From the NCBI GenBank assembly GCA_013695505.1, contig JACDAH010000518.1, positions 1 to 11,196 on the forward strand: DNA of 11,196 nt, in the 5' to 3' direction. Position 1 is the first letter of the stretch. The number at the start of each line of letters is the position of its first letter. The position numbers and the translations under genes were made by a program. The notes under the pieces were generated by a model. That model made no database searches, was not told the origin of the DNA, and saw only the letters and a program-made list of their open reading frames with translations. Of this stretch, positions 6,123 to 11,196 are shown piece by piece. The DNA comes from Chloroflexota bacterium. GTDB taxonomy: Bacteria > Chloroflexota > Limnocylindria > Limnocylindrales > CSP1-4.

Positions 6123-9100
6123 GTGACCTACCCGATCCAGCCCGGCAAGATCCAGGTACCCGCCCTGCGTGAGGAAACGCTGGCACGGACGCGCCTGCTT
6201 GACTGGCTGCACGTCAAGATCCACAGCCGGGTCGTCTTCGTGATCGCCGACGCCGGATATGGCAAGACCACGCTCCTCGCCGACTTCTCCCGGCGGACGC
6301 GGCTGCGGACGATCTGGTATCGCCTGGACGAGGACGATCGCGACTGGGTCGGCTTCCTCGCCCACCTCGTCTCGGCCGGCCGCGAGTACGACGCAGAGTT
6401 CGCGCCCAGGACCGCTGCGATCCTCCGATCGCTCGAATCGGGTGGACCGACCCGCGAGGACGCGATCGACACATTTGTCGAGGAGTTGCCTTCGATCGTC
6501 GACGACGGGGCCGCCCTGGTACTCGACGACTTCCATCTTGGCGACGAGGTCGCCGACATTCGGCAAATCGTCCGAGAGATCGTCGCCCGCGCTCCCGAGC
6601 GCCTTTCGATCGTGTTCGCCAGTCGCCGCCCACCGGCGATCCCCGTGGCCAAGCTCCGGTCGCTCGGCGAGCTCGCGGAGCTCGGGATCGCGGACCTTCG
6701 CTTCTCGGACACCGAGATGGAGCAGCTGTTCCGCGAGACGTACGGGCGACCGCTCGAACCCGACGTCCTCACGGAACTCGCCCGTCGGACGGAGGGATGG
6801 GCAGCTTCACTGACCTTGATCCAGGCGGCGCTCCGCGAGCGGTCCCCAGCGGAGACCCGCTCGTTCGTCCGTAGCCTCTCGGGTGCGCGTGACGAGCTCC
6901 ACGACTATCTCGCCGAGGAGGTCGTCGGCGACTTGCCGGAGGTCCAGCAGCAGTTCCTGATGCGGACCTCGATCCTCCAGCGCGTGACGACCGAGCTGGC
7001 TCAGGTCGCCTCCGGCTTCAGCGCGATGGAGGTCCAGTCGATGGTCGCGGAGGCGGAGCGGCTGGGCCTTCTCGGTAGGCGCGCTCGGCGCCGATCAGCC
7101 GAGCAGCGCTACCACCCATTGGTGCGCGAGTTCCTTGAGGATCGCCTCCGCCGCGAGGTTGGCCCCGACGGCGTGACCGCATTGCACGTAACCGTGGCGC
7201 GCTGGGCTGAACCCACCGACTGGCAGACGGCGGCGCACCACTATGCGAGCTGTTACCTGTGGGCGGATCTCCGGAGAGTTATCGAGGCCAACATCGCAAC
7301 GATCGTTGCTTCTGGCGCGTTCGTGACCGCAGCTGACCTTGTTGCTCTGGTTCCGGGCTTCCCAAACACGGTGTCGTTCGAGATCGTCAAGACGCGCGTG
7401 GCAAGTCTTGTCGGGGATCTCGACATCATGCTTCGGCATGCCAGTCGAGCCGTTGAACTGGAGCCGGCGTCTGATATCGCGCTGAGCAATCTCGTGCACA
7501 CGATGTATCTCGCGGGCGACGGCGGTGCAACGTCGGAACTGGCCGGGCGCCTTGCAGCGACTGCAAAGTCCGGCGTCCTTCGGGAACTGGGCGCAGCAAC
7601 TCAGCTGACGCTCGCTGCCTCGATGGACGGCAGTCTTGTGGAACTCACGAATCTGCTGACCGCCTTAGCTGAGCGCAATCGAGAAAGTGGTCATCACCAC
7701 TATGAGGGGGTGAGTCTGCTGAACGCGTCACTCGCCCTCCTGGCGCGGGGTGACGGTGATGCTGCGCTGCGGGTGTCCTCCGATGCCATTGACGCCCTGA
7801 CTCGAAGCTCTTCGGGTTCGGAGCTGGTGTCTGCGAATTTGGCAAAGGCCCGCGCCTTGGCGTGGCAAGGCCAGATCGACGTTGCTCGCGGCGTCTTCGA
7901 GGAGCTTGGCCCCAACCAGCGACATGCCATGCGAGTGGAGCTCGACTTCGAAATTGCCGACATGGAGGTGGAACTGGGAGCCGAAGAGCGCGCAAGCCGC
8001 GCGATCAGAGATTTGAACAGCCGACCCAGCCTCAGGGCCTTCGCTGAGCTAGTGAAAATCCCGGCCGCGCTATTGTGCCTGCGCGAGCGCGACTACGACG
8101 CGGCCGATAGGATCCTCGCCGAGGCAATTGAGAGGGAGCCCACCCTCGAGCCGGGCCGCCAGAGTCGCTTCCTGGCCGTTCGCGCCTACCTCGCAACGAT
8201 GACTTCGGAGCCAATGGCACCGTCCTTGTCGAGGCACGCTGTCACCTTTGCCGACCGCCAGGGAGCAGATCGTCACCGTCAGTTGGCCGCCTTGGCTCTC
8301 GCGGCATGCGAGGACAGTCTGAGCCTCGAAATTTCCTCTATGCCAACGCGATTGACGCCGGTTCTGTCGGTTGGAGCCGAGCTGATCGTCGATAGGCTGG
8401 ACGGCTTATCGCCGGACGCTGACTCGATCGTGACGCGCGAAGCGACTTTGCGACCCGAGCGTTGGCGCCAAGCTCTTCGTAGGATCCTGCCGAGCGGCCT
8501 AGCCCACGTATCAAGGCTCCATGCTGCGCGACTGCTCGATGTCATTGGCGATCGATCAGATATCCCAGTCCTACGTAGGATCGCGCGGGAACCCCGACGT
8601 GCGGCGAACGATCGAACGCTCGGGCGCGGTTTGGCGCGGCGATTGGCTCCGAGGATCGTGGTCCATGACTTAGGACGCGTTCGCATCGCTATCGGCGAAG
8701 TGGAACTTAGCGGCGGGACAATACGCCGCAAGGTTCTTGCATTGCTCTGTTTCCTGCTAACCAGACCCCAACTCGCGGCAACGCGCGAAGAGGTAATGGA
8801 GGCCTTGTGGCCGGATATTGATCCAACGGCAGCTTCGAACTCTTTGAATCAGACGATCTACTTCCTTCGACGGGTCTTTGAAGCGGAGTACGACGAAGAG
8901 CACTCTCCGGGATACCTCCGACAGGAGTCAGATCTTGTCTTCCTCGACGAAGAGCTGGTCCAAGCGGCAAGCGCAACGTGTGTTTCGATCGTGAGGCGAC
9001 TAGACCGCCAGCCGTCCGTCGAAGATGTGGACGAACTCAGTCAGGCGTACGTTGGCCGCTTCGCGTCAGACTTTGCCTACGAAGACTGGGCGGTGGACTT

Positions 9101-9365
9101 CCGCGATTGGCTGCATGTCGCTTACCTGCAGATCATGGAAAGGGAGATCACTGCGGGGATCGAGACGGGCGAGTTCAACCGAAGCGTCACTCTGGCGCGA
9201 CGCGCACTCAGCGTCGACCCGCGCCTGGATACCTTGGGCTTGTCGCTCCTGAAACTTCTCAAAGGGGTTGGAGCTCACTCCGCAGCCGCGGAGCAATATG
9301 AGCACTACGCCTCGCTCCTTCGATCAGAGATCGGCGTCGATCCGCCACCATTCGAATCCATCTAG
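6123..9365 (+). CDS. MalT-like STAND ATPase/TPR transcriptional regulator with C-terminal wHTH-BTAD (SARP-type) module
   Basis: A 1080-residue signal-responsive regulator. Order: short N-terminus (YPIQPGKIQVPALREE); P-loop ATPase with Walker A ADAGYGKTTL (Lys48) and Walker B ALVLDDFH (Asp135-Asp136); the MalT-type segments RRTEGWAASLTLIQ (about 221-234) and RYHPLVREFL (about 329-338); an alpha-helical TPR-like region (about 360-830); a winged helix of OmpR/SARP type (about 846-935, with REEVMEALWPDIDP); and a BTAD domain to the end (ARRALSVDPRLD). MalT relatives usually end in a LuxR-type helix-turn-helix; here it is replaced. Such proteins switch on ATP plus an inducer bound by the TPR region. 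GTG 6123 has AAGGGG 4 nt upstream and places the ATPase at the usual distance. The frame is open from GTG 5910 (1151 residues), but the extra part is low-complexity and contains a promoter. Third-position GC drops inside the gene near 7150-7250. Confidence 0.9.
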   Translation: MTYPIQPGKIQVPALREETLARTRLLDWLHVKIHSRVVFVIADAGYGKTTLLADFSRRTRLRTIWYRLDEDDRDWVGFLAHLVSAGREYDAEFAPRTAAILRSLESGGPTREDAIDTFVEELPSIVDDGAALVLDDFHLGDEVADIRQIVREIVARAPERLSIVFASRRPPAIPVAKLRSLGELAELGIADLRFSDTEMEQLFRETYGRPLEPDVLTELARRTEGWAASLTLIQAALRERSPAETRSFVRSLSGARDELHDYLAEEVVGDLPEVQQQFLMRTSILQRVTTELAQVASGFSAMEVQSMVAEAERLGLLGRRARRRSAEQRYHPLVREFLEDRLRREVGPDGVTALHVTVARWAEPTDWQTAAHHYASCYLWADLRRVIEANIATIVASGAFVTAADLVALVPGFPNTVSFEIVKTRVASLVGDLDIMLRHASRAVELEPASDIALSNLVHTMYLAGDGGATSELAGRLAATAKSGVLRELGAATQLTLAASMDGSLVELTNLLTALAERNRESGHHHYEGVSLLNASLALLARGDGDAALRVSSDAIDALTRSSSGSELVSANLAKARALAWQGQIDVARGVFEELGPNQRHAMRVELDFEIADMEVELGAEERASRAIRDLNSRPSLRAFAELVKIPAALLCLRERDYDAADRILAEAIEREPTLEPGRQSRFLAVRAYLATMTSEPMAPSLSRHAVTFADRQGADRHRQLAALALAACEDSLSLEISSMPTRLTPVLSVGAELIVDRLDGLSPDADSIVTREATLRPERWRQALRRILPSGLAHVSRLHAARLLDVIGDRSDIPVLRRIAREPRRAANDRTLGRGLARRLAPRIVVHDLGRVRIAIGEVELSGGTIRRKVLALLCFLLTRPQLAATREEVMEALWPDIDPTAASNSLNQTIYFLRRVFEAEYDEEHSPGYLRQESDLVFLDEELVQAASATCVSIVRRLDRQPSVEDVDELSQAYVGRFASDFAYEDWAVDFRDWLHVAYLQIMEREITAGIETGEFNRSVTLARRALSVDPRLDTLGLSLLKLLKGVGAHSAAAEQYEHYASLLRSEIGVDPPPFESI

Positions 9366-9367
9366 AC

Positions 9368-9394
9368 GATGGTGAGGATAGGTAGGATGACGTA
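9368..9394 (+). repeat. Three 9-bp direct repeats abutting the 9395 promoter
   Basis: GATGGTGAG, GATAGGTAG and GATGACGTA follow one another without gaps and end exactly at the -35 TTGACC. The first two share 6 of 9 bases and the third is weaker. Activators with SARP-type winged helices bind direct repeats next to the -35, so this is a possible site for the adjacent regulator, though known SARP sites usually have about 11-bp spacing. Confidence 0.3.
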
Positions 9395-9424
9395 TTGACC
9401 GGTTTACTGACGCGTCCCTATAGT
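9395..9424 (+). promoter_or_regulatory. Promoter for the leader RNA and mini-ORFs (TTGACC-N18-TATAGT)
   Basis: The -35 TTGACC (9395-9400) and the -10 TATAGT (9419-9424) each have one mismatch to consensus, with an 18-bp spacer. It starts 30 bp after the regulator stop. The predicted transcript begins near 9431, about 180 nt before the first mini-ORF. The long spacer is typical of promoters that need an activator. Confidence 0.7.
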
Positions 9425-9467
9425 CCGGTCGACTTCCCAGTACGGAGGTACTAGGAAGAGAAGTTAA

Positions 9468-9491
9468 GACGCTCGGACGCGCAGACGCTCC
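9468..9491 (+). repeat. Three 8-bp direct repeats in the leader
   Basis: GACGCTCG, GACGCGCA and GACGCTCC lie head to tail with an 8-bp period. All share GACGC. They fall downstream of the predicted transcription start, so they could be a repressor site, an RNA-protein binding element, or a chance slip repeat. Confidence 0.45.
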
Positions 9492-9537
9492 ACCTGAAAT
9501 GGGCACTTAGGGTGGCGCTGAGCGATTAGTGCAACCG

Positions 9538-9563
9538 ACCGACCATCGTGTCAGGTCGGTTTT
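9538..9563 (+). terminator. Terminator-like hairpin ahead of the mini-ORFs
   Basis: ACCGACC (9538-9544) pairs with GGTCGGT (9554-9560) around a 9-nt loop, followed by TTT and then CGTGTT. The stem is perfect and GC-rich, with a short T-run, which makes it the best intrinsic terminator on the plus strand. It lies 46 nt upstream of the first mini-ORF, so mini-ORF expression from the 9395 promoter would need read-through. This suggests attenuation, unless the mini-ORFs have another promoter. Confidence 0.6.
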
Positions 9564-9566
9564 CGT

Positions 9567-9623
9567 GTTCTCGGAGGGAGGATGCGGAGGCCGGAAGGAG
9601 GAACGAGCGTGTTTCCCGAGAAC
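9567..9623 (+). promoter_or_regulatory. Inverted repeat enclosing the first mini-ORF start
   Basis: GTTCTCGG (9567-9574) is perfectly complementary to CCGAGAAC (9616-9623). The 41-nt loop contains AAGGAGG and the GTG start of the first mini-ORF, and the right arm lies within its codons 3-5. Ribosomes on this ORF would melt the stem, so translation and structure are probably linked. Confidence 0.45.
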
Positions 9624-9641
9624 TCCGTCAAGGGCTGGTAA
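9609..9641 (+). CDS. Mini-ORF 1, 10-residue peptide ending in SVKGW
   Basis: GTG start with the best Shine-Dalgarno sequence of the region, AAGGAGG (9595-9601), 7 nt upstream. The peptide reads MFPENSVKGW and then TAA. A longer version from ATG 9582 (19 residues, with GGAGG 4 nt upstream) is also possible. It has no signal sequence. Its last five residues are identical to those of the next ORF, which begins 4 nt after this stop in another frame. It may be a second source of the same peptide, or a leader peptide whose translation controls the downstream ORF. The AAGGG within it (9630-9634) could serve as the ribosome binding site for ORF 2, 11 nt before its ATG. No family is recognised. Confidence 0.5.
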   Translation: MFPENSVKGW

Positions 9642-9737
9642 TCCGATGAAGAATCGCTTGATCCGGATCGCCATTTCCCTAGGAACCGTCGCCTCTCTGG
9701 CCATCGCCGGGGGCGCCTCGGTCAAGGGCTGGTAATC
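9627..9737 (+). repeat. 17-bp direct repeat pair at the ends of the two mini-ORFs
   Basis: GTCAAGGGCTGGTAATC occurs at 9627-9643 and again at 9721-9737, 94 bp apart. The preceding codons are TCC and TCG, both Ser. The match therefore covers codons S-V-K-G-W-stop plus two bases, in the correct frame in both copies, although the two frames differ. Confidence 0.9.
9646..9735 (+). CDS. Mini-ORF 2, 29-residue secreted pro-peptide candidate ending in SVKGW
   Basis: ATG to TAA, 29 residues. The product has the form of a signal peptide: positive MKNRLIR, hydrophobic IAISLGTVASLAIA, then GGASVKGW at the C-terminus. Signal peptidase could cut after AIA (leaving GGASVKGW) or after GGA (leaving SVKGW). 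It lies 4 nt after mini-ORF 1 and has only AAGGG 11 nt upstream as a ribosome binding site, so it is probably translationally coupled. Peptides of this size with the active part at the very C-terminus, encoded just downstream of a TPR regulator, are known as pheromones in Gram-positive bacteria (PapR, NprX, Phr). The same role here is inferred. Alternatively it is a small membrane peptide. Confidence 0.6.
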   Translation: MKNRLIRIAISLGTVASLAIAGGASVKGW

Positions 9738-9739
9738 AG

Positions 9740-9801
9740 TACGTTTGGACGCTAACGTCAGCGGCTTCGGAGGGATACAGTCGCCGCCGACATCCAACGT
9801 A
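9740..9801. promoter_or_regulatory. AACGT/ACGTT dyads upstream of the HD-GYP gene
   Basis: Three AACGT-type motifs occur: ACGTT (9741-9745), AACGT (9754-9758) and AACGT (9796-9800). The first two form a dyad with an 8-bp loop. TACGTTTGGA (9740-9749) also pairs with TCCAACGTA (9793-9801) with one bulged base. GCTAACGTCAGC (9751-9762) is a near-palindrome. An operator or a 5' UTR structure is possible; no promoter hexamers are clear. Confidence 0.3.
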
Positions 9802-9812
9802 CAGGGGCTTCA

Positions 9813-11196
9813 ATGCCTAGGTCCCTAAAGCTCTACATCACATCGCTCGTGGCTTTCAGCGCGTTGGCGCTGGTCGTCACGAGCTTTGTGTATGGAGTCC
9901 GCCCGGCGATCGCCCTCGAACTGGACGGCCAGACAGGCGCCTCAAGCCCGGAGACTGCCCTTGGGCTTCTCTTCTGGACGGCGGTCACCGCATTGGCTTC
10001 GGCTCTGCCCGTGCGAATGCCAAAAGGGATGTTGGTAACCGTATCCATTGCGCCGGTCCTCGCCGCGACCGCATTGGGTGGACCAGCAGCCGGCGTCTGG
10101 ATCGCGCTGGTCGGCTCGACTGAACTTCGCGAGTTGCGAGGGCGCGTCCCTTGGTACGGGACTCTCGCGAATCACGCTGGCATCGTTCTCCCCGCCGCCG
10201 TCGGAGGCGTCGTAATTGAGCTGATCCGCGGCACTTCTTCCTGGGTGCTACTCGACTTCATTGCGACCATCCTCGGTGCGATCGCCTATTTCGCCCTCAA
10301 CCTATTCCTCGTTTCGATCGTTCTGCACCTTCGGACGCAGCAGCGCCTCGCTGAACTCTTCATGGGGGACGTGCGCGCCTTCTGGGGAAATCTGTTCGCC
10401 CTAGCGCCGCTTGGATGGCTCATGGCGCGCATGTATTCGCTCCCCGGTGCGGGATGGTGGGCAATGCTGCTGTTCGCAGTTCCGCTCTACACGACTCGCG
10501 TTGCGTACAACCGGTTCGTCGAGATGCGCGAGATGTTCACCCAGACCATCGGTGCGTTGGCCGAGGCGGTGGACAAGCGGGATCCGTACACCAGCAAGCA
10601 CAGCCACAACGTGAAGCTGATCGCCGTCGACATCGGGCGGGAGATGCGGGTCAGCGCGTCGGAGCTCGAGGCGCTCGAGTGGGGCGGCCTGCTTCATGAC
10701 GTCGGCAAGATCGGCGTCCCGGACTCGGTCCTCTTGAAATCCGACCGCCTGACTCGGGACGAGCGGATGCTGATGAACGCCCACCCGGTGCTCGGCGCCC
10801 AGATCATCTCGCCGGTCACCAAGCTCGCCCCGGAGCTTCCGATCATCCGACACCACCACGAGTGGTACAACGGCTCGGGCTATCCGGACCGCCTGATCGG
10901 CGACGAGATCCCGAAGCTCGCGCGGATCCTCCACGTCGCCGACGCGTTCGAGGCAATGACTGCGGTCCGCCCGTACCGGCTGACCCCGCTCTCCAACGAG
11001 CAAGCCCTGAGCGAGCTTCGGAAGTTCGCCGGCATCCAGTTCGACCCCGCCGTCGTGGACGCGTTCGTGAAGACCGATTGGGTCCATGGAGTGAGCGACG
11101 CGGGTCGTCGCGAGGAGCCGCGCCAGATCCCGCTGATCGCCCACGCCGCGAACCGGATGACCCAGGCCACGACGGTCGGGTCGGTCGCATCGGCGT
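9813..11196 (+). CDS. Membrane-anchored HD-GYP protein (cyclic-di-GMP phosphodiesterase), 3' end beyond the window
   Basis: An open frame of 461 complete codons reaching the window edge without a stop. The N-terminal ~230 residues hold about seven or eight hydrophobic spans (for example 8-28, 46-66, 144-172, 211-227), an unnamed membrane sensor. The HD-GYP domain spans about 240-425: KHSHNV (262-267), catalytic HDVGK (295-299), HP (324-325), HHHE (347-350), GYP (356-358) and VADAFEAMT with RPYR (375-389). All metal ligands and the GYP signature are present, so hydrolysis of cyclic-di-GMP is likely. ATG 9813 has AGGGG (9803-9807) 5 nt upstream. It follows mini-ORF 2 by 77 bp in the same direction and could be co-regulated. 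Third-position GC rises from about 73% in the membrane part to about 93% in the HD-GYP part, with the change near 10515. Confidence 0.92.
   Translation, partial: MPRSLKLYITSLVAFSALALVVTSFVYGVRPAIALELDGQTGASSPETALGLLFWTAVTALASALPVRMPKGMLVTVSIAPVLAATALGGPAAGVWIALVGSTELRELRGRVPWYGTLANHAGIVLPAAVGGVVIELIRGTSSWVLLDFIATILGAIAYFALNLFLVSIVLHLRTQQRLAELFMGDVRAFWGNLFALAPLGWLMARMYSLPGAGWWAMLLFAVPLYTTRVAYNRFVEMREMFTQTIGALAEAVDKRDPYTSKHSHNVKLIAVDIGREMRVSASELEALEWGGLLHDVGKIGVPDSVLLKSDRLTRDERMLMNAHPVLGAQIISPVTKLAPELPIIRHHHEWYNGSGYPDRLIGDEIPKLARILHVADAFEAMTAVRPYRLTPLSNEQALSELRKFAGIQFDPAVVDAFVKTDWVHGVSDAGRREEPRQIPLIAHAANRMTQATTVGSVASA

Larger units (their letters stand above)
9431..9565 (+). ncRNA. Structured leader or small RNA candidate
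   Basis: About 135 nt between a good promoter and a terminator-like hairpin, without a credible ORF. It folds locally into three stems: CTTCCcAGTAC (9433-9443) with GTACTaGGAAG (9448-9458) around GGAG; CCACC (9490-9494) with GGTGG (9511-9515), plus flanking GC pairs; and the terminator-like stem 9538-9560. Either it is an independent small RNA or an attenuator-type 5' leader of the mini-ORFs. I cannot assign it to a known RNA family. GAAGTTAAG at 9457-9470 recalls 5S rRNA, but nothing else matches. Confidence 0.5.

Noticed and set aside
9457..9470. 5S rRNA-like GAAGTTAAG string
   Set aside because: Only this short string agrees; the rest of the region does not fold or read as 5S rRNA.
9581..9612. 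Resemblance of the GGCCGGAAGGAGG region to the conserved loop of SRP (4.5S) RNA
   Set aside because: The pairing and the AGCAG side of the SRP loop are missing. The purine run is explained by the Shine-Dalgarno sequence of mini-ORF 1.
9627..9737. Attachment-site or mobile-element interpretation of the 17-bp repeat pair
   Set aside because: Only 77 bp lie between the copies, with no integrase, transposase or tRNA nearby, and the repeat boundaries follow codons.

Overview
The window is a GC-rich bacterial chromosome segment. The combination of a Gram-positive-type LexA with a CGAAC-N4-GTTCG box, a CxxC-x17-CxxC zinc-ribbon protein, a dodecin, a proline/serine-rich secreted lipoprotein and a very large STAND-type regulator ending in a SARP/BTAD module suggests Chloroflexota, perhaps a Limnocylindria-like lineage. 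That placement is inference, because no rRNA is present.

Layout. 1-365 is non-coding and holds a ~32-bp imperfect tandem repeat. 366-1324 (minus strand) is a two-gene unit, DUF1232 then rplI, with a GTGA overlap. Divergent from it is lexA (1620-2270), with a textbook promoter whose spacer is filled by a perfect SOS box. dnaB follows (2513-3877). The lexA-dnaB gap contains a cluster of three near-consensus DnaA boxes and two dyads. Convergent with dnaB are a dodecin (3910-4113) and a two-module zinc-ribbon protein (4237-4542), separated by a strong terminator hairpin. A secreted lipoprotein of unknown function lies at 4890-5834. The rest is a signalling region: a MalT-like ATPase/TPR regulator with C-terminal winged-helix plus BTAD (6123-9365), a structured and apparently transcribed leader or small RNA (promoter 9395-9424, terminator-like hairpin 9538-9563), two very short ORFs (9609-9641 and 9646-9735), and a membrane-anchored HD-GYP protein that runs off the window (9813-11196).

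The most interesting observation is the short-ORF pair. The second encodes a 29-residue signal-peptide-like product. Both ORFs end in the same five residues, SVKGW, followed by TAA, although they lie in different frames and have separate starts. The DNA match covers essentially just those codons, with one synonymous difference. Placed directly behind a TPR-containing regulator, this looks like a peptide pheromone and its receptor, organised like PlcR-PapR or NprR-NprX but with a STAND/SARP-type regulator. Output could reach cyclic-di-GMP through the neighbouring HD-GYP protein. This is a hypothesis from sequence alone.

Codon use supports a distinct history for the signalling region. GC at third positions falls from about 89% to about 60-73% between roughly 7150 and 10515, and both edges of this block lie inside genes, in the regulator and in the HD-GYP protein.
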